A stretch of DNA of 64,000 nt from Serpula lacrymans var. lacrymans S7.9 (taxonomy: Eukaryota > Basidiomycota > Agaricomycetes > Boletales > Serpulaceae), in the NCBI RefSeq assembly GCF_000218685.1, contig NW_006763298.1, positions 1,938,436 through 2,002,435 on the forward strand. Reading direction: 5' to 3'. Below, piece by piece: positions 46,630-58,114 of this stretch; position 1 is the stretch's first letter; each line of letters starts with the position of its first letter. The notes below the pieces were generated by a model. It was not told the DNA's origin and did not search any database. It saw only the letters and a program-made list of their open reading frames with translations. Position numbers and translations under genes: made by a program.

Positions 46630-49224
46630 ATGGAAAAGCTCAACTGTTGGGTCTACGGTGAAGATGTTGAAAGGATCTCGACTGTCGACATCTCAAGTTC
46701 AGAGACTGTCTACGACCTCAAAGAAGCCATCAAGAACAAGAACTCCTCACAGTTCCGTGATGTGGAAGCAAAGTATCTCGATCTCTACTCCATTTGCCTT
46801 CCTGACGATGAGCAACTGGAAGGCAAACTTAGTCGGTGGGATCATTCAAAGGAAATGAAGCTCACCAGACGATCCAAATTATCAACCCTTTTCCCCAAGT
46901 CTAAGGAAGGGGTGTGGTTCATCATCGTCCGTGCACCCAGTTCTTGTACGCATTTATCACTGTATCCTATTACCCTTCTGACGGCAAACTTTATGACTCA
47001 GTTTCACGCAAAATTGAAGTCCCAGATTTGACTATTAACTGCTGGGTGCGCGGTGACAAAATCAGCGCCATCTTTACTGTCAAGGTCTCAAGTTCAGAGA
47101 CTGTCTACGACCTCAAAGAAATCATCAAGGACAAGAGGTTTGTCACGTTCCGCGATGTGGAGGCGACCAATCTCGAACTCTACAAAGTTTCCTTTCCATA
47201 TGAAGGAGGTGATTCACTTGAAGGTGTGCTCAGCAATCTCACCAGTCCCAGTCTGGAAAATCCTCTGGAGGCGGGGCAGCAGTTGTCAGATGTTTTTACG
47301 CAACCGCCTGCCAGAAACCAACTTCACCTTATCATTGGTATGTGGCACTTGCAATTCCAACTCAACCTCAATCATGATGATCATTCTCTTCACATTACCA
47401 GACGTGCTTTCCATCAAATCTTGGATTCGAGGGGCAGATCTTGCGGGTTGCTTTCAAGTCACAATACCAGCGAAGGCCGGTATTCGCGATCTCAACACTT
47501 CGATCAAGGCGGCATACAGTGGTATTATACCCTTTGCTGACTTCAGAGTTTACAAGGTTACAGCAAACAACGATGACGAGCTCCACGAGATTCTTGGTGC
47601 TACAGGATCGGGTCAAATGCTGCAAGGGACTGTGATTCTGAAGGAGGTCTTCGATGACGTCCCTTTTCTTCAGATGCCACGTGTTGTCGTCGAGCTACTC
47701 GATGAAAGTAAGCAAAAAGCATGACGGTATTGGCTCGTACTCACCCAAGCTCACAGAGATAACGGGACATCCTCCATCGGCATATCGTCACGTAGGAAAT
47801 GGCGATCCGATCGCGACTGCACGCAATAAATTCCTAATATCCACTCCAAAGGAGAAGCCTTCAGCCACTGGCACCCCGTCTGAATTTCGGAGACGACAGA
47901 ATAATTCACAACACCTTAAATCTATACCCTGTGGTCGTCCTCGCGAATATGAGGAAACTATCCCCGTAACCCTCTTACATCCTGTCTTTGGCCAGTTTCT
48001 TGATGACTGTCAGACTATTGATGTAACAGCTGACGACAACAGTTTCGTCGAGCACCTCGCGATAGCCATGTCGGCCTTGTATGAAAACGAGAATGGACGG
48101 CTTGAAGCTGTTGACAAGGTATTTCAAAAGTACCGCTTCCACTTCACCATCACCAAAACGAAAACTACTGCATATATTACGGATGCAGACATGCAATCCC
48201 AAGGACATCGTTATGTGATCGCCGAATACAAGAACGAAACCGGGAATGCATCAGCCGAGCCGTATTTCCAAGCCATAGGATACTACCTGGAGGGGACGAG
48301 AGATAAGGCTGTCAAATTCAGCAGATCCCCTTTGCCCTGCCTCCTTCTCGCCATTTTCGGTTGGTCCCTGCATACTGTACTGGTTCTATGGGGAGCTAAT
48401 TGGTTCTTTCTGCAGGGCCACATATAGTGTTTGCCGGTGCCGCATGGAATTTGCGTCCGACGGTACAGATCTTGTCAACACCTATTGCGTTTCACTTTCA
48501 TTCCACCGATATCCACAATCGACTTACTGTGACACGTCACATGGCCGCTTTTCGCAAAGCTGCCGAAAGGCTGAATGAGTATTACGAAAACCTGACAGAA
48601 ACCCCTCTTCTTACTTCCGCACCAGTCCCCCCTCATATGTTCGCGTACCCAACGAGTTACAGATCGCTTCACAGCAATACACTGAAACATTTCCGGTACG
48701 TGATAGAACTGGACTCTGACAAGCTCGTCTTTTCCGGAACTGAGGACGAAGGCGATCATATCTGTATCAAATTCGTTCGAACTTATTCGTGTGATGCCCA
48801 TAAACACTTTGCATCTTTGGGATGTGCCCCAGCCTTGCGAGGGTTCGAAAAGATCGCCGGTGGCTGGTTCATGGTGGTCATGGACATGCTCCCTGCCGAC
48901 TTTGAGATGCTGAGTGCCCGCACGGGACGGCTCCCCCTTTCTGTCTTCACCGATATATCCGCAAAACTGGAAAGTCTTCACGAAGCTGGTTACGTCCATG
49001 GCGATATTCGCGACACGAATATTATGGTGTCCAAGACCAACAAAACACAGTTCATGATCGTCGACTTTGACTGGGCAGGAAGCATTGAGGAGGCACGCTA
49101 CCCAGCTGGTGTCAATCACATAGACATATCCAGGCCACTGGAAGCTCGCGACGGGAAAAAGATCTTGAAGGATCACGACATTTTTATGCTCCAAGACATG
49201 AAAAATTCCAAATTCATGGATTAG
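46630..49224 (+). CDS. Crinkler-type protein: three Ubl headers, PD-(D/E)XK nuclease and kinase
   Basis: Exons 46630-46945, 47002-47337, 47402-47707, 47757-48359 and 48416-49224 give 789 residues. The first three exons each encode one Crinkler-type ubiquitin-like header: LNCWVYGEDVERISTVDISS, INCWVRGDKISAIFTVKVSS and SIKSWIRGADLAGCFQVTI, each followed by a YDLKE/RDLN helix and a VSFP/LYSICLP-like strand. Residues about 385-520 look like a restriction-endonuclease fold: VEHLAIAMSALYENENGRLE and, near 475, VIAEYKNETG (ExK) followed by AEPYFQAIGYYLEG. Residues about 560-789 are a kinase: ICIKFVR (ATP Lys near 638), YVHGDIRDTNIMV (catalytic Asp near 715) and VDFDWAGS (metal Asp near 737). All key residues are present. 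Such Ubl-nuclease-kinase proteins are linked to fungal conflict and effector systems; no signal peptide is seen, so an intracellular role is likely. Confidence 0.8.
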
Positions 49225-49770
49225 GTGTATTCTATTTGTATCATGATGTAGCAAAATTGTCATGCTGAGTGATATGTATTCTATATGGTTTTTGTAACTG
49301 AGTAAAGGTTCAGGCTAGGAATGACAGTGATTTCAATAAAATATGACGCTGGATTTGCACAAAAATCCACACAGTTGCCTTGAGAAAGAGCTGGATCGTA
49401 AAGCAAAGCCTTGTTACAATGGCCCTTATGAAATTGTGTGATGTACTAAAGGAGGATTGTATGTTCTGAAAGAAATGGATGGATCAGTATCACAAAGAGC
49501 AATTGCAGCATTTCGACTACTTTCCTATTTCAACCAACAGTCTATGCCCCTCCTGGATGAACTGGATGACCATGATGACAACCTAGATGAGCCTGAAGAT
49601 GAACCTGACTATGAGCATAACAACTCAGATGATGAAGATGACAATTAATGACTTACCAGAATAAATTTTATGACCACATGACCCCTTAATGTGTTGCCAT
49701 GTTTCATTCCCTATGACCCTACCTTTATGGAAGCAACTGGGGACAGTTGCAATTTCAAGTTGTCCGTGGA
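49225..49770 (+). pseudogene. Retroelement integrase C-terminal fragment and flanking spacer
   Basis: Between 49380 and 49648 frames read LDRKAKPCYNGPYEIV, a TGA, then GGLYVLKEMDGSVSQRAIAA and a highly acidic tail (DELDDHDDNLDEPEDEPDYE). This is the typical end of a gypsy-like polyprotein, here a fragment without the rest. The remainder up to the LTR start at 49771 shows nothing. Confidence 0.45.
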
Positions 49771-50274
49771 TGTCATGAACCAAAGTTGATTGGTAGCATG
49801 GACAGGTGTCAATAATGAAGCGAATATTCAAAAGACTCGCCTTTGCGCCACACAGGCACAGTGCCACGTGGAATAGTAATTAATATTGCCTTTTTCGAAC
49901 TTGTGGCTGATCAGCACCACCTCTATTAGGCAATCCAGTCACGCTCACCTTTGCTTTCCATTCGGTACTTTTGGCAATTTTTTGCATTGCCACTGGCTAC
50001 ACATTGCATTTTGCCCTCGCTTTTGCTGCTGTTACAAACTGTATTCGCTAGTACTTTATTTTCTTTTCCTAAGTAGCTACATACCGCTACTTACCAACCT
50101 ATTCCCACATACCATTACCTATTATGGTACCACCTGTCTCTGTTTGTTCAACACAAACACCTACCCTAAACTAGGGACTATATATATATGCCTGTATTGT
50201 AGTTACCATCTCCAATACAATTGTACACTTCAACAGTGTAATTTGGTATTCATCAGTTGAAAACCTCATCATCA
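49771..50274 (+). repeat. 5' LTR of the gypsy element
   Basis: 504 bases from TGTCATGAACCAAAGTTGAT to CCTCATCATCA, with a TATA-like run ACTATATATATATGCC near 50178. Its first about 270 bases match the start of the 1.8-kb LTR family, but the following sequence is different until the last CATCATCA. Confidence 0.65.
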
Positions 50275-50436
50275 GAATACATCTCAAACCCGTTCACAAA
50301 TGGGCTTATCAGAAACCACTTGTACATCCAGAACTCAGTGTTACCAGGCTTGCACATTCCAAGTGTAACAAAATAATCACATTCCATATCCATATCCCAT
50401 ACTTTATAGCAAAGGGATGAAAAAGATGATAAAACA

Positions 50437-51658
50437 TTGCAAAGAAGGAGACCCACCACCAGGGCACAAACCAAAGCAGAACCAACACAGACAGCAACAC
50501 CCCCAGTATTGTCTAGACAAGGAAGGATAGCAGCACCACCTCTCTTTCCTGACGTCACTTGGTTCCACACCAGAGAACAAGCAGACGCCTTCTACGAGGC
50601 CAGAGCACATTGGCTACAGCTTTACGCAGACAGCCACCCACAGCTAATACCCAGAACCCAACACGATCCCCCAGTAACCACAGAAAACATCTACAACAAA
50701 AACACCTTTGAAGAATACGCAGCAGAAGGCCAACCAATACCACCTCCCACACCACAGATACTTCCCACAGTACCCAACCCACCAAGTTTGGACAAATAGA
50801 CAACTTTGATGGAATGGCGGACAGAGTAAATGTATGGATGCTATCAGCAAAAGCATACTTTGATGTGAATGATAACATCTATGACTCAGACAAGAAAAAG
50901 GTCTTCAAAGTCCTTTCTCACATGAAAGAAGGAGCAGCCTTAGCATGGAAGGAGACCAAATTGACAGAGTACACGGGACCTTTATTACCGCAGATGTAAA
51001 AGCAACGGCCAGCGTGGTATTCATGATGATGAAAATGGAAACAGGAGAAACAGCTGTAAAATTCAACTCCTATTTCATGGTAGAAGCTGGGAAGAGCGGC
51101 TTGAACAATGAAGGACTAATCATGGTGTATAAAAGTTCTATATGTCTATACCTCCTTTAGAATATACTTAACTCCACACAACCCAAAAATATTGCAGGAT
51201 GGATCAGCACCGTTGCAGGCCTAGATGCCAATTGGATGAACTCAAATAGCATCAGCAAAGGAAAATGGGGAAAGAAAGGAGAAAAGAAGAAAGAAGAGAA
51301 GGGAGGAAGAAGTCAATTGTCTTTGGCAAAACAATTAACCAAGGATGAAGAAGACTCACTCAAAAGAGAAGGGCAATGCTTTATATGCAAAGAACAAGGA
51401 CACATGTCACAATTCTGTCCAGAAAAGAAGAAAAGAAAACAGCTGGACCAAAGAATCAGAATGGCAGAGGCTGTAGAAAAAGATGAGATAGAAACAGTGG
51501 TGGAAGACAGAAAAGGAATTTTAATTTCTCATATCCTCAAAATGTGGAGAGAACTCAACAAAGCAGATCGAGCCAGCACCATTGATGAATTAGAAAAAGA
51601 GGGTTTTTATAAGGATGACCCACACCAATGTTGGTACTGTCCAAAAGAGCTGTTATAA
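50437..51658 (+). pseudogene. gag of the gypsy element
   Basis: Several frames together give a capsid-like protein: VTWFHTREQADAFYEARAHW, FGQIDNFDGMADRVNVWML, KKVFKVLSHMKEGAALAWKE and, after further frame breaks, a Lys/Glu-rich linker with one CCHC zinc knuckle, CFICKEQGHMSQFC, at about 51378. Breaks near 50795, 50998 and 51160 show decay. Confidence 0.65.
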
Positions 51659-52526
51659 CAATAGCCACAATCAGTTTGAAACTTGTTGTGAATTCATACC
51701 ACATGACAACAAAAAACCATTGGAACAAAAGCATTAATAGACTCAGGGGCAACAGATGACTTCATGGACATAAAATTTGCAATCACGCACTGCCTACCAC
51801 TCAACAAACTTGAAATGCCCATCATGTGCAAAAACGTAGATGTAACCATCAGTAGCGGAGGAAAAATCACCCACTACACCTATCAATGAATAGAAGCAGG
51901 AGGAAGGAATGCCACATGCATATTCCTCATCACCAGATTAGGAGGAGAAGACATTCTCCTCGGATACCTGTGGCTCAACAAAGTTAACCCCACAATAGAC
52001 TGGACATCAAAAAGTGTAGACACCCAACATGCTATCTACACCATCCAATCACATGCTGACCGATCCATGACTCGCACTATCACAATCAATCAACTGGAAC
52101 TATTGATCAACTATGTACACAAAAAATGGATCTTTGCAAAAACTAACACTGTGATGAAACTAGCCATCCAGAACAACATTGGGAAAAAGATAATGGAACT
52201 ACCCGAGATGTACAAACAGTTCTCACAGGTTTTTGACAAGAAAGCATTGGAAAGACTACCCAAAAGAAGGGTTTACAATCACGCGATAAACCTTAAATTT
52301 GAACCTAGGGGCTACAAATTCTATCCTCTATAGCCTAAGGAAAGCACGGCACTTAAAGGATTCCTAAACGACAACCTCAGAAAGGGGTACATCAGACCAA
52401 GCAAATCTATAATGGTGTCCCCCTTCTTCTACATAGACAAAAAGGATGGATCATTAAGACCCTGCCAAGACTACCATCAGCTCAACAAACAAACAATCAG
52501 AGGTTCTTACCCACTTCCCATGATAA

Positions 52527-54277
52527 AGACTCGCCTTTGCGCCACACAGGCACAGTGCCACGTGGAATAGTCATTAATATTGCCTTTTTCGAACTTGTGG
52601 CTGATCAGCATCACCTCTATTAGGCAATCCAGTCACGCTCACCTTTGCTTTTCCATTTGGTACTTTCGGCATTTCGGCATTTCGGCAAATTTTTGTGTCG
52701 CCACTGGCTACACATTGCATTGCGCCCTTGCTTTTGTCGTTTCCCTTACTCCCCTTCCTTTGCCTAGCCCCACCATGGGCCCCTTCCTCTCCTTTTTATT
52801 CTCACCTGACGGTCGTTTCTGGATCCCCATTCTAATCCACTTTTTTGTCACCTCCACCCTCCTCCTCCTCATCTTATTTGCACCCCCACTATTTCTGATG
52901 TCACCACTTCCTATCCGCTTCCGTCGCCGATCCGTTGACTACCTCGTGCCACTGCTGATATCAGCAAAGCCCCGGCGGCCGGTTCAAATAGGGCAACAGG
53001 TCCATCTTCATGACGTCGATCTACCATCATATACTATCAAAACATCGGTCGCTCGTCTTGCCTGGTTGGAGCATGGGTGGGTAATTTTTGAGCTGGAGAA
53101 GGTTCATCCCCTTGCATCGCCTATGTTCATCGCTGTCCCATTCACTTGGGTACACTTATCTTTTGTCCATTGTCTTCGCTACAGCTACACCTACCACACG
53201 CTGCCTGGGACTCACTTGTTCCAAATTGGAACTACTCCTCTCCCTCCCTCGTTTGATCAGGTGGTCCAACACAACCAGTCCATTGGTAAGGCCATGGAAC
53301 TGTTGGATTTGGACTAGGTGGTGGACCGGTGGCTCCAGTTTCTTTTTCTTCAGCAAAACATTCATTTACAGTGCGATTACTTTTGATTTTTGAATCATTT
53401 TTATGGACACATATTTTCTTAGAATGCCTGACTGACAATAAAGGAACTGTGTTGATACTGATAGTGTTTTGCCTTGCCCTTTTTTTACTGCATCTTCCCA
53501 TGACATCATGATTTTCCTGCTCTCTTTTTGCTATTGGACTTTACTTTATGGCTGTACAAACCTGTGACATTACTCACAGCATTCATTGTTCTATCCCTTT
53601 CTTTTCCTTTTTTTGACAATCTTATCCTGTACTACCTACACAGGATTCGTCAGCGTACATTCCTTCCTTCATGTTCTTTCTCATTCTTTTTGCACAGCTA
53701 TACTGTGCATAGCCTACTTTTCTTTTACTATATAAACCCCTGTATTTTACCTTGTAAAAAAAAAGGAACTCCAATCCAGACTTCTTCTCTACTCTCAAGT
53801 TCACTACTCTGCTACTTGTGATCCAGTGTGGTCACAACACTTCCCACTGCTACCACTGTCAACTGCTGTCATCGTCACTTGTCGCTTTTGAAAGTGATTG
53901 TCATCCCTTTCGATTAGAGTCCTTCTGAGCACTACAGTCTGTGCGTCAGGAGCCTGCTATCACTGGGAACCTTGTCACCTCGTCATCCTCGTTGTTCTCA
54001 AACCTACCTTGTGCTACAATTAGCAAGGTAGTGCTCATGTATACTTGTCACTAAGCCCCTATCTTCTATAAATTCAACTATCCCTCCTCCTCAAAACCCA
54101 CACTCATACATCTCTGGGTTTTACTTTGAAGGATTGTTATACGTACCACCCCACAAACAACCAGACCACTCCACTGTTCTAGGAGGCAAAGCCCATAAAC
54201 AAGTTCCCTGGAATCTGGGAGGATTGTGTGTTAGTTTGTTTTTGTGTGTGGTTTTCTAACAGCAGTTCTCATCATCA
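52527..54277 (+). mobile_element. LTR copy B of the 1.8-kb family, inside gypsy RT
   Basis: Nearly identical to 37122-38880 over its length but lacking the first about 55 bases, so it begins within AAAGACTCGCCTTTGCGCC. It ends CAGTTCTCATCATCA. It splits the RT sequence between YPLPMI and DLIDKL. Without a full 5' end or a clear target duplication, I cannot say whether it inserted as a truncated copy or was trimmed later. Confidence 0.7.
52580..53317 (+). CDS. LTR-internal open reading frame, copy B
   Basis: The same 245-codon frame as in copy A, again uninterrupted, ending GKAMELLDLD. Compared with copy A it has changes such as STTSI to SITSI, RWLVQ to RRPVQ and VHLYFVHRL to VHLSFVHCL. No domain recognised. 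Confidence 0.3.
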   Translation: MPFSNLWLISITSIRQSSHAHLCFSIWYFRHFGISANFCVATGYTLHCALAFVVSLTPLPLPSPTMGPFLSFLFSPDGRFWIPILIHFFVTSTLLLLILFAPPLFLMSPLPIRFRRRSVDYLVPLLISAKPRRPVQIGQQVHLHDVDLPSYTIKTSVARLAWLEHGWVIFELEKVHPLASPMFIAVPFTWVHLSFVHCLRYSYTYHTLPGTHLFQIGTTPLPPSFDQVVQHNQSIGKAMELLDLD

Positions 54278-55670
54278 ACACTGACCTCATAGACAAATTA
54301 TGAGGAGCATCACATTTCACAAAACTGGACCTACATTGGGGGTACAACAACATAAGGATAAATTCAGAAGACGAATGGAAGGCAGCTTTCAAAACACAAA
54401 AGGGACTCTTCAAACCAACAGTCATATTCTTCGGCATGTGCAACTCTTCAGCTACCTTCCAACACATGATGAACAACTTGTTCACAGATATGATAGACAA
54501 AGGATGGCTTATCATATATATGGATAACATGCTTATATTCAGCAAAGGAGCAGAAGAACACATAATACAGACAAAACAGGTATTGCAACGCCTACTAGAA
54601 AACAACCTATATCTTAAACTGGAGAAATGCACCTTCAATGTAGCCGAAATAGAGTATCTTGGCATGATTGTCCGTCAGAACCAAGTGCAAATGGACCCAG
54701 TAAAATAAGCAGGGATTCAAAATTGGCCTACACCATCCGACATCCACGAGGTTCAAAAGTTCCTCAGATTTGGCAACTTCTACCACAAATTCATCGGTCA
54801 CTACTTGGAACTCACAAAACCACTCAATGCCTTACTAGAGAAAGGGAAACTTTGGAACTGGACAAAGGCTGAAAAAGATGCATTTGCACAACTGAAGCAC
54901 CGTTTCAGTAAATTGCCGGTTACCCAGATACCGGATCCAAAGACACCATTGCAGATTGCAGCAGACGCATCCAAACATGCAACTGGAGCGGTGTTAAACC
55001 AACCCGATGACAATGGAGTATGGCATTCATGTGCCTTCTTCCTCAAAACTCTATCCCCAGCCAAAAAAAACTACCAACTATATGACAAGGAACTACTTGC
55101 CATAATCAGAGGACTCAAAGAATGGAAACATTACATCTTAGGCAGTGCCCACATGGTAGAGATACTAACTGATCACAAAAATCTCACGTACTGGCAAGAA
55201 GCCAGAAAATTGACACCACAGCAAATGCGCTGGCAACTTCTACTCTCACAGTACAATTACACGCTGGAACACGCACCTGGAACACAAATGACAATTCCGG
55301 ACAATCTGTCCAGAAGACCGGATTTATACACGGAAGACAAAGAACAAGACACACTGCTACTCCCAAAAATGGTCTTCGCTGCAGTAGCAAACACCAACCT
55401 ATTTTTCACACATATACAAAACGGTTTATGTGAAGGGATTAAACTACCAATGCATTTGGATCCCAAGGATTGGACCATCAAAAACAATGACGTGTTTTAC
55501 AAAGGTCGCTGTTACATTTACATTCCCACAGTAACCAAGAGAAAAGCATGTATTCAATGACAACACAATTTGGTAACAGCTGGACACCCGGGACAGCTAA
55601 AAACAACCCAATTAGTAACAAGACATTACTATTGGCCAGGTATGACACAGATGATCAAAGATTATGTCAC

Positions 55671-56092
55671 TGTTACGATAACACATTTTTGGACCTTTGA
55701 TTTTCATTCTCCTCGTTAACCTTTTTTATAGTTTTCACACATGGTGCCATGCGGCACTTTCCTTTTTGTTCAAACTCCTTTTTCTTGCGCCGCATTGCCT
55801 TCCTTCTTATTTTAGATACAAGTATCTCACACAGTGGAGCTGGTCACACAGGCTGTGCCCATGATATCACCAGCCACTGCTTTCATCAACTGTACAGTAC
55901 ACATGTATAAATAGCTTGTAGTAGTATAAATACCCCAATATATCAAGGAGACTCCTCAGTGAGTCCTCCTGTTGTATCCTCACAACTAACTTGTTGAAGC
56001 CTAGAAGGGTAACCACTCCCTCATCATCCTCTCTATAGCTTGTCTGAGTTGTGCACCAGAGTAACCATAAGACTGTCATATCTGTTGCTTAA
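55671..56092 (+). mobile_element. Solo LTR of a second family (copy 1), inside integrase
   Basis: Starts TGTTACGATAACACATTTTT and ends near CTGTTGCTTAA. It separates QMIKDYV from the CAICQQSK zinc-finger cysteines of the integrase. A TATA-like GTATAAATACCCC is at about 55924. It is the inverted counterpart of 57710-58114, with clear divergence. The 3' end is eroded and no target duplication is seen. Confidence 0.6.
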
Positions 56093-57260
56093 TGTGCAAT
56101 ATGCCAACAAAGCAAGGCAATTACCAACCCAACCAAAATACCCATCCAACCAATTTGGGGCCCAAAAACTACAGAACCATTCAAGAACCTTTTGGTTGAC
56201 TTCATCACAGATCTACCTGAAAGCAACAGATATGACAGTCTTATGGTTGTGGTGGACCACGGCCTTACAAAGGGGGGAATACTATCACCCTGCAAGAAAA
56301 CCATTGATGCATTAGGAATGGCTAAACTATTTCATCAACACATGTTCAAAAGATTTGGATTACATGATAAACTCATATCGGATAGAGGCCCGCAATTTGC
56401 ATCAGAAGTGACCAAAGAATTGGCTAGACGGAGTTAACCTTTTAACCGCATATCACCCCCAATCAGACGGAGAAACTGAAAGGGTAAACCAGGAGATAGA
56501 AATGTACTTACAGATGTTCTGCAACAATTTACCACACAATTGGACAGAATATCTCACAACAGCAGAATTCTGCCACAATTATAGACCACATTTGGCACAA
56601 AACGGATCCCCATTCTACCTCATGATGGGATACCACCCTAGGGATCTCCCCACAATGCCAATAACAACCAACATACCGGCAGTAAACAAAAGACAATCCA
56701 ACCTCCTCAAAGCCAGGACCGTAGCCTTACAAGCTCACGAACTAGCGAACACGCATGTAAAAATACTCATCTGTTACCCATGTTTACAATTGGACAAAAG
56801 GTTTGGTTAGAAACAACTAACCTAAAGAAGAAAGGAACACCCTATCAAAAGTTCAGTTGGAAAAGAGAAGGACCATTTATCATCCTCGAAAAAGTATCAC
56901 TGGTTCACTACTGACTAGAACTCCCAGACACGTGGAAAATCCATCCCATATTCCACGCCACTCTTCTGACCCAGTACAAACAAACCAAAGTCCATGGAGA
57001 AAACTACATAAGACCACCGGCAGAGATAATCAATGATCAAGAAGAATACAAAGTAGAAACCATTCTATACAACAAAAAGAATAGATTGGGATACCTATAT
57101 TTAGTCAAATAGAAGGATTACCCATCGGCCAAAAACTCATGGGAAGAAAAAGCAAACCTACAGAATGCATCCGAGATCCTGAGCAAATATAAAAAGAGAC
57201 ACAAATTGTGAAGCATACAAACAGGATCCCCTCCTACACACTCTTACCAAAATAACAACC

Positions 57261-57563
57261 ATGTCCCAAACCACCCCCATTGACCAACAAACCCTTCCTC
57301 CCCACTTCCCTCCTTACCTCACTGAACCACAGGTACTCACAGAAGCACAATGGGTGCACCACCTCCGTGAACAAACCAATATTGTCAACACCACCAAACT
57401 GATGTCAGATAGGTGCGCCTACTTTTATCTCTTTCACCAGTCTAACATTACATACCCTACTGCCACATACCCACTGGATACATTTCATCGCTGGCTAAAT
57501 ACACTCCTTGTTTCCGATGAACTATACACAGTGCCGTTTGAAAAATATGGTGAACCAATATAG
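57261..57563 (+). CDS. Short extra ORF downstream of pol
   Basis: A 100-codon frame, MSQTTPIDQQTLPPHFPPYL, then DRCAYFYLFHQSNITYPTA and HRWLNTLLVSDELYTVPFEK. Reading through the TAG, the same frame continues as IVAFINMNHAIMDIRMHSYI for about 30 more codons, so the original protein was longer. It lies 50 bases after the pol stop and looks like an accessory frame of the retroelement. No known domain. Confidence 0.4.
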   Translation: MSQTTPIDQQTLPPHFPPYLTEPQVLTEAQWVHHLREQTNIVNTTKLMSDRCAYFYLFHQSNITYPTATYPLDTFHRWLNTLLVSDELYTVPFEKYGEPI

Positions 57564-57709
57564 ATAGTGGCCTTCATAAACATGAACCACGCAATCATGG
57601 ATATAAGGATGCATAGTTACATCCCCAAGCATCAATTTGGCATAAGGGTATCTATCAGGGTGTTGGGCTGAACTTGCGGTACAGGTGGTGATCTTGGCAA
57701 GACAGGGTT

Positions 57710-58114
57710 TGTAACAACCAAGACTTAGTTACTCTGGCGCACACAAGAACACACTATAAAGGTAGTGATGAGGGAGTGGTTACCCCTTAAGCTGCAGAGA
57801 GTTTGTTGGTATACAACAGGAGGACTCGCTGAGGAGTCTCCTTGATCTATTGGGGTATTTATACTAATACAGAGTGTTTGTACCTATGTACTGTATAGTT
57901 GATAAAATTAGTGGCTGATGATGTCAGAGGGTGCAGCCCGTGTGACCAGCTCCACTGTGTGAGAGAGTTTGTGTCTAAAAGAAGAATAAAGGCTGCGCTG
58001 CACGAGAAGGTGGAGTTAAAAGTGCCTCATGGCACGGAGTGTGAACTATAGTAAAAGGTTAAAGCAGAGAATGAAAATCAAAGGAAAGGTCCAAAAATAG
58101 TGTTTATCGTAACA
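57710..58114 (-). mobile_element. Solo LTR of the second family (copy 2) with 5-bp target duplication
   Basis: 405 bases with ends TGTAACAACC and TTATCGTAACA on the + strand, i.e. TGTTACGATAA...TTGTTACA on the minus strand. It is flanked by the perfect duplication GGGTT at 57705-57709 and 58115-58119. TG...CA ends and a 5-bp duplication are the marks of LTR integration. A TATA-like element is present at the position matching copy 1. Confidence 0.8.

Larger units (their letters stand above)
51690..57211 (+). pseudogene. pol of the gypsy element (PR-RT-RH-INT-chromodomain)
   Basis: Protease: ALIDSGATDDFMD at about 51731. [22 protein letters not shown] before the LTR insertion, FTKLDLHWGYNN after it, and the catalytic box as YMDNMLIFS, in which the second Asp is Asn. 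RNase H: IAADASKHATGAVL, YDKELLAII and TDHKNLTYW. Integrase: zinc region split by a solo LTR, then VDFITDLPES, ISDRGPQFAS and DGETERVNQEIE (DDE present). The chromodomain-like end reads YLYLVK, a TAG, KDYPSAKNSWEE and stops at 57211. Stops also occur at about 51888, 52333, 54300 and 54708. It belongs to the Tf-like chromovirus group by domain order. Confidence 0.75.
49771..57562 (+). mobile_element. Chromodomain Ty3/gypsy retrotransposon, nested and decayed
   Basis: 5' LTR 49771-50274, gag 50437-51658, pol 51690-57211 (protease, RT, RNase H, integrase, chromodomain) and an extra short frame 57261-57562. It is interrupted by a 1.75-kb LTR (52527-54277) in RT and by a 0.42-kb LTR (55671-56092) in the integrase zinc region. 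Several in-frame stops make it inactive. No intact 3' LTR is seen; a 99-bp LTR-start fragment lies far downstream at 62986. Confidence 0.8.

Noticed and set aside
48475..49263. 262-codon minus-strand frame
   Set aside because: It lies wholly opposite the kinase exon of the Crinkler-type gene, whose motifs are unambiguous; the antisense frame has no recognisable domain.
50253..50878. Cysteine-rich minus-strand frames
   Set aside because: They are antisense to the gag region and its leader; Cys/Phe richness reflects CA/GT-rich antisense composition.
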